DNA of 64,000 nucleotides from Tunicatimonas pelagia (GTDB taxonomy: Bacteria > Bacteroidota > Bacteroidia > Cytophagales > Cyclobacteriaceae): assembly GCF_030506325.1 (NCBI RefSeq), contig NZ_CP120683.1:4725001-4789000 (forward strand), given 5' to 3'. Positions 9,882 to 18,953 of the stretch are shown piece by piece. The notes under the pieces are model-generated. The model saw nothing but the letters and a program-made list of their open reading frames with translations, ran no database searches and was not told where the DNA came from. The translations under genes and the position numbers were made by a program. Within the stretch, counting starts at the first letter, position 1; each line of letters begins with the position of its first letter.

Positions 9882-10517
9882 ATGTCAATACTTACTCTAC
9901 CTGAAAAACAGCTAGCCCAAGAAATTATTGAAGCTGGCTACGTAAGTGCTGCCCGGTCATTTTCTGGCGTTGCTCAGCAACAAGTAATGATAGAGACCTC
10001 CGGCATAACCATATCAAAATTTACTGAGAAATATTTCTCAATAAAGGAGAAAGGGAACCTCACATTGATTACCACCAAAATTATTGGCGACATACAAGGA
10101 GAAAGCTTTTTGTTGCTTACCGAATCAGAGCGCCAAGCTATGTTTAATACTTGTCTTCCTCCGGGCGGCTCACCCGAAGAGCGACACACAATGCAAGAGG
10201 CTATTCTAAAAGAGCTGGACAACATAATTTCGGCTGCGGTAATTACGGAGGCATCCAACGTATTGCAAGTAAATATCTACGGTGATGTACCCAAATTAGT
10301 AGAGGGCACTGCTGAGGAGATACAACTTACGGTACTCAGTAACTTCACCGATTCAGTGGATAGCAATATCTTCCTGTTCGCCAATACCCGATTCTCGTTT
10401 GAGCAAAACACTGCCCTTCAGCCCCGTTTCTTCTGGAAATTCCACCAAAACTTCGTGGATCGTATCAAAGAACAGGTTAATACACTACATCAGTACCGTC
10501 GGCTTCCCAATGTTTAG
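9882..10517 (+). CDS. CheC-like CheY-phosphate phosphatase
   Basis: A 211-residue protein placed between cheA and the PAS sensor. It carries one CheC-type active-site signature: E111-x2-N114 followed by exactly 22 residues and then P137 (KELDN ... GDVP). The first position of the usual D/S-x3-E motif is Ala here. CheC-family proteins dephosphorylate CheY-P, often helped by CheD; no cheD is in this cluster. The family call rests on this motif, the length and the location. It is less certain than the other che genes. Confidence 0.72.
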   Translation: MSILTLPEKQLAQEIIEAGYVSAARSFSGVAQQQVMIETSGITISKFTEKYFSIKEKGNLTLITTKIIGDIQGESFLLLTESERQAMFNTCLPPGGSPEERHTMQEAILKELDNIISAAVITEASNVLQVNIYGDVPKLVEGTAEEIQLTVLSNFTDSVDSNIFLFANTRFSFEQNTALQPRFFWKFHQNFVDRIKEQVNTLHQYRRLPNV

Positions 10518-10528
10518 AGATTATCATT

Positions 10529-13006
10529 ATGAAGTTTTTAGTGTCCACTCAAAAATTTAAGTACGTAGCTCTGCTAACCGCTACTATTTGGTTAGTACAA
10601 GTCAGTATTTTATTGCTGGAAATTCCTTACAAAGGTCTGTGGGTTGGAGTAAGTGGTGGTGTACTAGTTACCTGTCTTCTACTGATGTTATTTCAACTGC
10701 TTCGTCAGCAGGGTGAGTTGCAAAAATCCCTTACTCAGCTAGCCAATGGCCAACCTCCCCTGAGTAGTGCCGATCATCAAGCAATTGGTCAGCAGATGAT
10801 TGATAAAGTGTATGATAAAATGGAGGAGGCTACAGTTTTTATTAACGCACTAGAAAAAGAAGAAGACACTACTAAACTGATGCATCTTAGCGCGGAGGAG
10901 TACCTCGGGCAAGCGCTAGTAAGTGCTCGTACGGCGTTTACTAATTACCGCCAGCAGGAGAAACAGCACCGCTGGGTGGCCGAAGGGCTCGCCCATTTCT
11001 CAGAGATACTGCGAGAATACACCGAAGATTTACCGGAACTTAGCTATCAGGTAATTCAGAATCTATCGAAGTACTTGAATGCTAATCAGGGTGGCTTATT
11101 TATTCTTAACGAAGAAGAAGAAGACAAGGAGCCTTTTCTGGAATTGCAAGCGTACTATGCCTACCAAAAGAAACGATACGTTGAAAAGAAAGTGGAATTA
11201 GGGCATGGGTTAATTGGTCAGTGTGCCCTGGAGCGTAAACCAATTATTCTTACTAAGGTGCCACCAGACTACGTAACCATTACGTCTGGGTTAGGGGAAG
11301 CAACTCCGCGAGCAGTAGTAATTTATCCACTGGTGTTTCAGGAAAGAGTAAGGGGCGTAGTTGAGTTGGCCTCGTTTAAACCCTTTGAGGAGCACCAACT
11401 GGATTTTTTAGGCAAAGTATGTGAAAGCATGGCATCTACCCTCACTATTGTTCGGGGGAGTGTTCGTACTCAACAGATGCTGGAAAGCTCCCAGAAGCTA
11501 GCTGAAGAACTACAGGGCCGCGAGGAAATGATGCGGGACTACTTAGAGGAGCTTTATTCAGCACAGCAAAGAATGCAAGACAAGCAGGCGGAGTTGGAAG
11601 GGATTTTTAAGGCGATGGATGCTACGCTGCTGGTCGGTTACTTCTATTTAGACGGTCGGTTGATGACCGCCAATCAGAATTTCACGGAGCTACTTGGCAT
11701 ACACTCGGAAGATCTGGAATATAGGCGTGGAATTTTAGCAAAGGCTGAGCGGGAGAATCCAGAATTGTGGAAAGAGCTGGCTTCGGGCGCAAGTTTGGCC
11801 GATGACTTTTTGCTGAAAATGGGCGATCAAGAAGAAAAGTGGATAAATGCCTCTCTTTCTCCAGTACGGTCACCATCGGGCGAAATAGAAAAGATCTTAC
11901 TGCTAGGCACCGATATCACCAAGAAGAAACTGGTGTTAGAGAAATTGTCGCTAGTGGCGGATAACACCGATAACTCCGTAATTATTGCCAATAAATACGG
12001 ACAAATAGAATACGTGAATGGTGGCTTTACGAAGCTTACCGGCTATCAGGCAGATGAGGTGATGTGGCTACGGCCCGGGGAAGTATTACAAGGGCCTAAT
12101 ACCGACCAAAAAACAGTAAAGCGTATTGGGAAATTGCTTAGAAGAGGAGTGCCTTTTTACGAAGAAATACTCAACTACACCAAGCAGGGAAAAAGCTACT
12201 GGATATCACTCATGATTAACCCAGTAAAAAATAAAGCAGGTGAGGTAGAGCGGTTTATCTCCATTCAGGCGGATGTAACCAAGATTAAAGAGGCTACCTT
12301 AGATTACACTTATAAATTGGAGGCGATCAGTAAATCGAATGCGGTAGTTGAGTTTGATCCTCAGGGAAAAATACTGAAAGCTAATGACATGTTTCTGAAG
12401 GTAAGTGGGTTCACTAAAAAAGACATAAAAGGACAGTCGTACGAGTTTCTGGTACCAGATGATGAAAAAGGAAAGCCTCAGGTTCAAATGATGTGGGACA
12501 ACTTAAAGGAGGGGACCTTTTTCTCCGGTGAGTTTCGGCTTAAGGGACAAGATGGTCAGGAATTGTGGCTGAATGGTACTTACAACCCAATATTTAACCT
12601 GGAAGGAGACCTGCACCGAATCGTCATGTTTGCCCAGTTTACTACGCATGAGAAAGAAAAGCAACAGGAGCTGGATAGCACAGTGAAGGCTCTCAACAGT
12701 GCAGTGTTAACCTTAGAAATGAATAATCAGGGTAAACTAAAGAAAGCCAATCAGCGCTTCTTGGATGCTTTTGGTTACAAGCGCTTGGCTATTTCCCGAA
12801 AACACCTGAAAGATTTACTGGCACCTCAGTGCAGCTTACCTTCGCTAGATAATATTCATGAGCACTCTACCCATAATCTAACATTGCTAACCCAGAATGG
12901 TGAAGAAAAGCATTTTCAGGGTAGGTTTATTGGGATAAATAACCTAGCGGATAAACAGACTAAAATAATTCTAGTGCTGTTGGAAACCCCAGTCATTGCT
13001 AATTAG
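10529..13006 (+). CDS. Membrane GAF/multi-PAS sensor protein without an output domain
   Basis: An 825-residue protein with two N-terminal membrane segments (about 12-32 and 38-57), a coiled coil, a GAF domain (about 155-310), a second coiled coil (about 315-360) and about four PAS domains to the C-terminus. These last are marked by repeated elements such as ITKKKLVLEK, FTKLTGYQADEV, WISLMINPVKN and FSGEFRLKGQDGQELW. No histidine kinase, GGDEF or methyl-accepting domain follows, so it has no recognisable enzymatic output. It sits 11 bases after the CheC-like gene and 6 bases before cheR. It may be a scaffold or ligand sensor working through contact with CheA, CheR or the soluble MCP. Confidence 0.85.
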   Translation: MKFLVSTQKFKYVALLTATIWLVQVSILLLEIPYKGLWVGVSGGVLVTCLLLMLFQLLRQQGELQKSLTQLANGQPPLSSADHQAIGQQMIDKVYDKMEEATVFINALEKEEDTTKLMHLSAEEYLGQALVSARTAFTNYRQQEKQHRWVAEGLAHFSEILREYTEDLPELSYQVIQNLSKYLNANQGGLFILNEEEEDKEPFLELQAYYAYQKKRYVEKKVELGHGLIGQCALERKPIILTKVPPDYVTITSGLGEATPRAVVIYPLVFQERVRGVVELASFKPFEEHQLDFLGKVCESMASTLTIVRGSVRTQQMLESSQKLAEELQGREEMMRDYLEELYSAQQRMQDKQAELEGIFKAMDATLLVGYFYLDGRLMTANQNFTELLGIHSEDLEYRRGILAKAERENPELWKELASGASLADDFLLKMGDQEEKWINASLSPVRSPSGEIEKILLLGTDITKKKLVLEKLSLVADNTDNSVIIANKYGQIEYVNGGFTKLTGYQADEVMWLRPGEVLQGPNTDQKTVKRIGKLLRRGVPFYEEILNYTKQGKSYWISLMINPVKNKAGEVERFISIQADVTKIKEATLDYTYKLEAISKSNAVVEFDPQGKILKANDMFLKVSGFTKKDIKGQSYEFLVPDDEKGKPQVQMMWDNLKEGTFFSGEFRLKGQDGQELWLNGTYNPIFNLEGDLHRIVMFAQFTTHEKEKQQELDSTVKALNSAVLTLEMNNQGKLKKANQRFLDAFGYKRLAISRKHLKDLLAPQCSLPSLDNIHEHSTHNLTLLTQNGEEKHFQGRFIGINNLADKQTKIILVLLETPVIAN

Positions 13007-13012
13007 TAATTT

Positions 13013-13834
13013 ATGCCGGCTACTCAAATTACCGACGAAGAGTTAAAATCATTAACCCAGGCCATATTGCGCCGATACGGTATTGATTTTACTTGTTATG
13101 AACCGTCCTCCCTCAAACGAAGAGTAGACCGCTGCATCAGTGTGCTTAAGCTGGAGACAGTGCATAACCTTTGGGTGAAACTACTAAAGGATCAGATGTT
13201 TGTGCATCGGTTTATGGATGAAATATCGGTAGGGCTTACTGCTATGTTTCGGGATCCGGTACTGTGGAAAGCACTGAAAAAGGATATTCTGAATAGTCTG
13301 GCGACTAAAAACAGAATCAATATATGGCATGCCGGATGCTCCTCGGGTGAAGAGGTGTACTCAATGGGCATTGTACTTCAGGAAAGTAACCTGCTCTCTC
13401 AGAGTAAGGCAATAGCTACCGATATTAGCGATGCTGCCATCGCCGGAGCCCAACAAGGCAAGTATCATCATTTAAAGCTGGCGGAATACGAAAAGAATTA
13501 TCGGGAATATAACCCGCTAGGGACGTTTGAGAAATATTATCAAAAAGATGGTACCGACGGAGCGATGAATAGCGAGCTGATTAAGCACGTAGATTTTCGT
13601 CATCATAACCTAATTAGTGAACCACCGCCCGGTCAGTTCGATATTATCTTTTGCCGTAATGTGATGATCTATTTTGACAATCAGGCTAAAATCAACTTGC
13701 TTCAGCGCTTCCACCAGCATCTCAACGATGGTGGGTACCTGATTATTGGTTTCTACGATGCGCTGGTACCGCTGATTGATAAAAGCAAGTATCACATTAT
13801 TGATCTTGATGCTAAAATCTTTCAGAAGATATAG
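13013..13834 (+). CDS. cheR: Chemotaxis protein methyltransferase CheR
   Basis: A 273-residue SAM-dependent methyltransferase that methylates glutamates on chemoreceptors, opposing CheB. The N-terminal helical domain (about 1-80, with SSLKRRVDRCISVLK) is followed by the SAM domain with WHAGCSSGEEVYSMGI and IIFCRNVMIYFD. Length and domain order match CheR. It is the last gene of the chemotaxis cluster and starts 6 bases after the sensor gene, so co-transcription is likely. Confidence 0.94.
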   Translation: MPATQITDEELKSLTQAILRRYGIDFTCYEPSSLKRRVDRCISVLKLETVHNLWVKLLKDQMFVHRFMDEISVGLTAMFRDPVLWKALKKDILNSLATKNRINIWHAGCSSGEEVYSMGIVLQESNLLSQSKAIATDISDAAIAGAQQGKYHHLKLAEYEKNYREYNPLGTFEKYYQKDGTDGAMNSELIKHVDFRHHNLISEPPPGQFDIIFCRNVMIYFDNQAKINLLQRFHQHLNDGGYLIIGFYDALVPLIDKSKYHIIDLDAKIFQKI

Positions 13835-13970
13835 TACTTACTCAAAGTGGCTGATTACTAAGAAAATAGTCCACTGTCCTTAAATTATGAGACCCAGCTT
13901 GTTGACTTCGGAAAAGATTGATTTTGAATCCCGGTCTCCGGATTTCTGTTAACTTTCACATCTCACACTT

Positions 13971-14570
13971 CTACCTTTCCTCTTTTTTAGGCGGATTAAT
14001 CATAATGTGGGCTCGATGGGTGCCGGGGTCCATAATCCAGGGCATTCCGGGAGCTTCGGGACTGAGGGGTAGGCCAGTGCTGGCGGCAGTCGCGTAAGGA
14101 ATGTACACCACGTAGCGAAAGTCCGGTTCGGTTACTTCGCCGGTTTCAGCGTTGTAGCGACCTTCTGGGGCACTGAGTACGTATAACGTAGTAGGGTCTG
14201 CGGGCATATTGAGACTGCCGGCTTTTACTTCGTTTTCTCGCATATCGAATATTTCTTGGGTAGACTTTCCTTCTTTTCTCAGGTCGCGGCCTCGTTGCAT
14301 AAAGGGTTCCAAATCGCGGTGATAGCAAGATGCACTGAACCCTTTCCGGCTGGGGTCATCGGCAATACATACCATATCGTTGCTGCCCTCGCGTAGTGTT
14401 ACGAGATTACCGTCTCCATCAAAGCCGTATACCATTGCCTCTGATCGCAAGTCTTCCGGAGCAGCCAGTACGGCATTTTCAATCTGCAACTCAGCATTGA
14501 GAACGGATTCTTGCCCCACGCAGGACAGGGCAATACTGATAAAGAAAAAAATGAGATGGTAGGTTTTCAT
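13971..14570 (-). CDS. Secreted protein of unknown function
   Basis: A roughly 199-residue protein with a clear signal sequence (MKTYHLIFFFISIALSCVGQ) and possible lipobox-like SCVG. The frame is open for 23 more codons upstream, but that part lies in a family B repeat and would put residues ahead of the signal peptide, so the start at 14570 is preferred. The mature part contains DDPSRKGFSASCYHRDLEPFM and PWIMDPGTHRAHIMINPP. No family is recognised. Conserved Cys and His suggest a small periplasmic or lipid-anchored domain, but no function is claimed. It is followed downstream by the sulfatase gene on the same strand. Confidence 0.7.
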   Translation of the reverse strand: MKTYHLIFFFISIALSCVGQESVLNAELQIENAVLAAPEDLRSEAMVYGFDGDGNLVTLREGSNDMVCIADDPSRKGFSASCYHRDLEPFMQRGRDLRKEGKSTQEIFDMRENEVKAGSLNMPADPTTLYVLSAPEGRYNAETGEVTEPDFRYVVYIPYATAASTGLPLSPEAPGMPWIMDPGTHRAHIMINPPKKEER

Positions 14571-14581
14571 GAGGTCAAATT

Positions 14582-14745
14582 TGGTTGGATGGTTCAATGG
14601 CTCAATTATTAAATTGCTACTGGTTAATAAGAATTGCAAATTATAAATTTATAAATTGAAGATTACAGGTTATAGTTATCGTCCTCCATTAGTCATTACT
14701 CATCAATCATTCGTCATCGCTCTCCGCCCCGCGCTCCTAGATCCA
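14582..14745 (-). repeat. Family B heptad repeat, copy B3
   Basis: The sequence between the sulfatase stop and the secreted-protein start is built from 7-bp units (ggttcaa, tggctca ... agtcatt, actcatc, aatcatt). Its reverse complement matches bases 1-57 of the window in 50 of 57 positions. The orientation is therefore opposite to copy B1. It is the longest copy here, about 165 bases. Confidence 0.72.
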
Positions 14746-14753
14746 ACCTCTTT

Positions 14754-16262
14754 TCATAACTGACTTTGTAATTGATCGTAGGTTGGCTGTAAATCTAATG
14801 TGTCAGCGTACTGTTGTTGTAGGGCCTGTAAATCCTGAAATAAGTTGGTTATCTGATCAGCGTACGCTGAGTCATCAGCTAAGTTAGTCGTTTCGTTGGG
14901 GTCTTGTTGGAGATCATACAATAGCACTTGGTTGATGTTGGGGTACACAATTAGTTTCATTCCGTCTTTACGGATCATGCGCTGATAGTTGATATAACTG
15001 CCGTAAATAGCCTCGTAGGCACCTATCGTAGATTCACCAGTGGCTAACCCCAAAAAGCTATTAAAATCTACGTAGTCGGGCTTCGGAATATCGGCTAGTT
15101 CCAAGCTAGTCGCCATAATATCTTGCAGATATACGTCAGTATCTACCACCTGATTTGCCGGAATGTCGGGGCCAACCAGCATGAGTGGCACCCGAAGGCT
15201 ATGATCGTACATATTCTGTTTACCTAGCAAGCCGTGCCTTCCTACCGATAAACCGTGGTCGGCCGAGAAGAAGATATAGGTGTTTTCCATTTTTCCGCTC
15301 GCTTCCAGTGCATCCAGTATCTTACCAATCTGCTCGTCGAGATGCGTAATTATGGCGTAATACTCCTGCCTATGCACTTTGGTAGCGTATTCGGTACGCG
15401 GAAATGGGGCTAGTGCTTCATCGCGTAGTTTGGGGCCTAAGCCAATCCCTTCGTCGTAGGGGTAGCGGGGCATCCAGCTTTCGGGTAGCGAAATGCTATC
15501 GAGCGGGTAGCGATTTACAAATGCCTTTGGGGCTTGACGGGGATCGTGTGGGGCATTAAACGCCAGATACATAAAAAACGGATCAGACTTGGCGGTAGCA
15601 CTATCCAGAAAGTCTAGCGCATCATCCCGTAGTACTTCACTCCAGTGCTGGCCGCCCTCCCAAAAGCCTCCCATTGCCGTATCGTAGGGCGACCAGGATG
15701 TGTCTTGCTCGTTTTTAGGGCGATTATACCCTAACGGCATGGTCTCCGGACTGTCAAACGAGCCTTTGCTCCGAAAATCGCCGGGCATACCGGGGCGTAC
15801 GTGACGTACCGTTTGAAATACCGAATCAGGGTTGGCGGCTACGTGCCATTTACCGGTAAGGTAGGTGCTGTAGCCTTGCTGCTTCATTAAGTTGCCCCAG
15901 GTTTGGGCTAATGCCAGCGAGTCGTTTTGTTGCCATCGGTCTTTAAATTGGTTGGCGCGCCAAAGTGATCGCCCCGAGATCATCATACTGCGGGATGCGA
16001 TACATACCGCCCCATTCCAGCCTCCCATATTATACGTGTGGGTAAAGGTGGTTCCTTGCTGAACCAACCTATCCAAATTAGGGGTCTCTATCTCGGTATT
16101 GCCTAGTGCCTGAATGGCGGTATACGTCATATCATCGGCAAACAGAAACACAATGTTGGGAGGAGGGGGTTGAGTCGGCTCTTCACTAGCTGAAGAACAG
16201 CCAAACTGTATCAATACAAAAAGCGGAATAGAAAGAATCAGTGAAGAGTGCTTCATTGACAA
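14754..16262 (-). CDS. Secreted type I sulfatase
   Basis: A 502-residue sulfatase with an N-terminal signal and a lipoprotein-like Cys (QFGCSS), so it acts in the periplasm or at the surface. The formylglycine site is C87 in AVCIASRSMMISGR, matching the C-x-A/P-S-R consensus of enzymes matured by anaerobic or aerobic formylglycine generators. Metal and substrate-binding motifs include NIVFLFADDMTY, TGKWHVAANP and SADHGLSVGRHGLLGK. Such enzymes remove sulfate esters from algal or animal polysaccharides or small molecules. The exact substrate is not visible. It is preceded on the same strand, 33 bases away, by the unknown-function gene. Confidence 0.9.
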   Translation of the reverse strand: MSMKHSSLILSIPLFVLIQFGCSSASEEPTQPPPPNIVFLFADDMTYTAIQALGNTEIETPNLDRLVQQGTTFTHTYNMGGWNGAVCIASRSMMISGRSLWRANQFKDRWQQNDSLALAQTWGNLMKQQGYSTYLTGKWHVAANPDSVFQTVRHVRPGMPGDFRSKGSFDSPETMPLGYNRPKNEQDTSWSPYDTAMGGFWEGGQHWSEVLRDDALDFLDSATAKSDPFFMYLAFNAPHDPRQAPKAFVNRYPLDSISLPESWMPRYPYDEGIGLGPKLRDEALAPFPRTEYATKVHRQEYYAIITHLDEQIGKILDALEASGKMENTYIFFSADHGLSVGRHGLLGKQNMYDHSLRVPLMLVGPDIPANQVVDTDVYLQDIMATSLELADIPKPDYVDFNSFLGLATGESTIGAYEAIYGSYINYQRMIRKDGMKLIVYPNINQVLLYDLQQDPNETTNLADDSAYADQITNLFQDLQALQQQYADTLDLQPTYDQLQSQL

Positions 16263-16295
16263 AACAGGAAGTTAGTGGTAGCGTAGTGCAAAATA

Positions 16296-17699
16296 TCACT
16301 TCGCTTCCTGATAATCAAATAGCTCTTTCGTCTTGATCGCTTCAGACACTTCGGGGGGTACCATTTTTTCCCAGCCGGTTTGCCCCGAACGGATCATGGC
16401 TAACACATCATCGCTGTAGATAGAAAGGTTGTCTTTGCTCGTGGGCTGCACATCCACAATCCGACTAGTTTCGCACAAGTATTGATAAAGTTTAGTCAAC
16501 TGCCCAGGAAGTTTTAAGTCGTCAATACACAATAGCTCTTGAGTTTCGGCATGGCAGGCCGGGTATACGTACAGCCGAATGTTGCGCTTAAATAAGGTGC
16601 CAAAGGCTTCTAGAATGCCTCCGCTCAAATCGCGGTAGTAATCTTCGTCAAAGAGCTGTTGCAAGCTCTTAATTCCTAACACAATAGCAATCTTGCCCCG
16701 GGTAACTTTAGAAATGTAGCTGGCGAGCGAATAGTAACGTTGGTAGTCGGAGATCATTACCTTCTGACCCAGTGAGCTCAGAAGATCTACCCGATGCAGA
16801 AAGTCATTATCATCAATTTTAGCATCGTCGGTGAGGCTGTGCAAGGTTAGCTCCGAAATACGGATCAGGTTTTCTTCTTCAATAGGTTCGGTTTCGCGAA
16901 AAGCCTGTAAACCAGCGTGAAGCATATCCATATTCACGTGCGTAACCGGGCGAAAGCGTCCCCGAAGAATCATTACGTTCTTTTTATACAGAGCTTCCTG
17001 CGGTTGCAATACCTCTCCGTCGGCATCAAACATAGTAGCTCGACTTAAACCGTGTTTTACTAGTTTGAGAGCCATCAGCCGGTTATCCACCGAAGTGAAG
17101 TCGGGTCCGGTGAGCCGGAAAAAATCAATCTCTATACGGTCGTTGGCTATGTTATCTACCAACGAGAGCATCATCTCTTGTGAGTCTGACATGGTAGTGC
17201 AAGCATATATTAGGTTCACTCCAAGTACCCCCACGGCTTGTTGCTGAAGGCTAGCTTCGTTATCGTGCAACAACACGTGGATGATGCATTCATTCATACC
17301 ACCCTGTGGCTCGCACTGGAACCGTAAGCCCAGCCAGCCGTGCCCCTGATTGGTTTTGTGGTAGTTGAGTGTTTCTACGGTATTGGCAAAAGCGAAAAAC
17401 TTAGTAGTTGGAGCGATTTCCGAAAGTCGGGCCCGCACTAGGCGCATCTCGTGCCTAAGCATTCCGGCTAAGCGTTCTTCGCTAACGTAGCGTTTGATCT
17501 TTCCGTAAATCTCGTCGCTAAATTTCATGTCGTAGGCCGATATGGTTTTAGCAATAGTCCCTGAGGCTCCGCCTACTTTGAAGAAGTTGGAAGCCGTTTC
17601 CTGACCCGCTCCAATCTCGGCTAAGGTTCCGTAGATGCTACGGTCTAAATTGAGGGCTAACGCTTTCTCTTTAGTGGATGGAGTACGGCTGTTGTTCAT
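16296..17699 (-). CDS. Conserved protein of unknown function
   Basis: A 467-residue soluble protein without signal peptide or membrane segment. It has a distinctive N-terminal block (YGTLAEIGAGQETASNFFK, then GGASGTIAKTISAYDM) that I associate with a widely distributed bacterial family lacking a proven function. Other conserved-looking blocks are FAFANTVETLNYH, GHGWLGLRFQ, GVLGVNLIYAC and RGRFRPVTHVNMDML. Names given to related proteins in databases are inconsistent, so no function is assigned. It is divergent from the AsmA-like gene and could be co-transcribed with the downstream sulfatase. Confidence 0.8.
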   Translation of the reverse strand: MNNSRTPSTKEKALALNLDRSIYGTLAEIGAGQETASNFFKVGGASGTIAKTISAYDMKFSDEIYGKIKRYVSEERLAGMLRHEMRLVRARLSEIAPTTKFFAFANTVETLNYHKTNQGHGWLGLRFQCEPQGGMNECIIHVLLHDNEASLQQQAVGVLGVNLIYACTTMSDSQEMMLSLVDNIANDRIEIDFFRLTGPDFTSVDNRLMALKLVKHGLSRATMFDADGEVLQPQEALYKKNVMILRGRFRPVTHVNMDMLHAGLQAFRETEPIEEENLIRISELTLHSLTDDAKIDDNDFLHRVDLLSSLGQKVMISDYQRYYSLASYISKVTRGKIAIVLGIKSLQQLFDEDYYRDLSGGILEAFGTLFKRNIRLYVYPACHAETQELLCIDDLKLPGQLTKLYQYLCETSRIVDVQPTSKDNLSIYSDDVLAMIRSGQTGWEKMVPPEVSEAIKTKELFDYQEAK

Positions 17700-17825
17700 A
17701 GGGACTTTCTTCTAGGATAACATTACTCACCAGATAGGGTTTACCATGTATATCGCATCAGCTAGTCTTATTGTTTTTTACTAGCGCAAATACGGTAGCT
17801 GTTTTTTTAACCTGAGCCTAACTTT

Positions 17826-18950
17826 ATGAAAACCTTATTCATCATCCTAACTATTCTCAGTATTTTAATTGTTGCGGCAGTAATTGCGGTTGATCCGGTA
17901 GCGGAAACTATTATAAACCGTCAGTTGAGTAAAGCCAAAGCGATTCAAGGAGAGGTTGGTCATGTGGACGTCGATTTATGGAAAGCGGCTATCCATATTG
18001 CTGATACGGAGATTTATCGCAGCGATGATCGGGAAGGATCGCCCATGTTCTCAGCCGATACTATTTTTGTGGATTTGCGTTGGAAACCTCTGTTGCAGAA
18101 AACGTTGGTGGGCGATGTCTACCTAAAAAATGCTGAGTATAACCACGAAATGAGTGAGGCATCTAATCAATCAGAAAACCCACAGTCCTACTACCATTCA
18201 GTGCCTATCCGGCTATTAGCTTCAATGTCAGATTCATCTAAATCTAACAACTCAAGTAAAATTCCTCCCTTTACGGTTGATAGCTTACGCATTGAACAGG
18301 GAAAGGTTCACTTTCGGGATGTTTCTACCGACCCGCCGCTTACGGCTTCTTTAACCGATCTTACCATCGACGGGAAAAATATTTCTAATCAACCCCAAAG
18401 CGCGCAGCAGTTTCCGGCTTCGTTGCAAGTGGAAGGGACTACCACCGGAAACGGCGAATTTACGTTGGATACTAAGATGGATCTACTCCCAGATCGTCCG
18501 GCACTTGTATCTGACTTAGCAATTAAAAGTATTGATTTGCCCGCTTTAAATGATTTTTTTGAAGTTTATACTGGCATCAGCATGAATGAAGGGCAACTGG
18601 ACATTGCTTCAGAATTGGAGGTGAATAACGGAGTGATTGAAGGCTACGTTCGTCCCGACCTGAAAAACATTGAAGTAGTTGAGTTTGGATCCGGTTCTAA
18701 CTCTGGTAGCGGACTGTTTGACAAAAGCTGGGAGCTGATTGCCGGTTTGGGTTTACAAATCTTAAAAACGGGTGGCGATCAGTCACTGGGACATATCCCG
18801 ATTCGCCAAACGTATACTGAGAAGGCTGAGAATCAGCAAAAATCGGTTTTTGAGTCAATCGGTGAAGCTGTTTCGGAGGCATTTGAGAAAGAAATTGATA
18901 AACAACAATCACAATCGCCTACGCGAACTTCACCGAGTGGTTCACAGTAA
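17826..18950 (+). CDS. AsmA-like / DUF748-type envelope protein
   Basis: A 374-residue protein with one N-terminal membrane helix (about 3-22) and a long periplasmic beta-rich part typical of AsmA-like proteins. Features are VGHVDVDLWKAAIHIADTEIY, IRIEQGKVHFRDV-type repeats near residue 155, and a region resembling the usual LxxLNDFFEVYTG segment. The C-terminal 30 residues are polar, Gln and Ser rich. Members are thought to help lipid transport or outer-membrane homeostasis. It is shorter than classic AsmA. It runs convergently into ispG with only 3 bases between the stop codons. Confidence 0.7.
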   Translation: MKTLFIILTILSILIVAAVIAVDPVAETIINRQLSKAKAIQGEVGHVDVDLWKAAIHIADTEIYRSDDREGSPMFSADTIFVDLRWKPLLQKTLVGDVYLKNAEYNHEMSEASNQSENPQSYYHSVPIRLLASMSDSSKSNNSSKIPPFTVDSLRIEQGKVHFRDVSTDPPLTASLTDLTIDGKNISNQPQSAQQFPASLQVEGTTTGNGEFTLDTKMDLLPDRPALVSDLAIKSIDLPALNDFFEVYTGISMNEGQLDIASELEVNNGVIEGYVRPDLKNIEVVEFGSGSNSGSGLFDKSWELIAGLGLQILKTGGDQSLGHIPIRQTYTEKAENQQKSVFESIGEAVSEAFEKEIDKQQSQSPTRTSPSGSQ

Positions 18951-18953
18951 CTG

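Noticed and set aside
14571-14639. N-terminal extension of the secreted hypothetical protein
   Set aside because: It would precede a clear signal peptide and is encoded in repeat DNA, so the later ATG was chosen.
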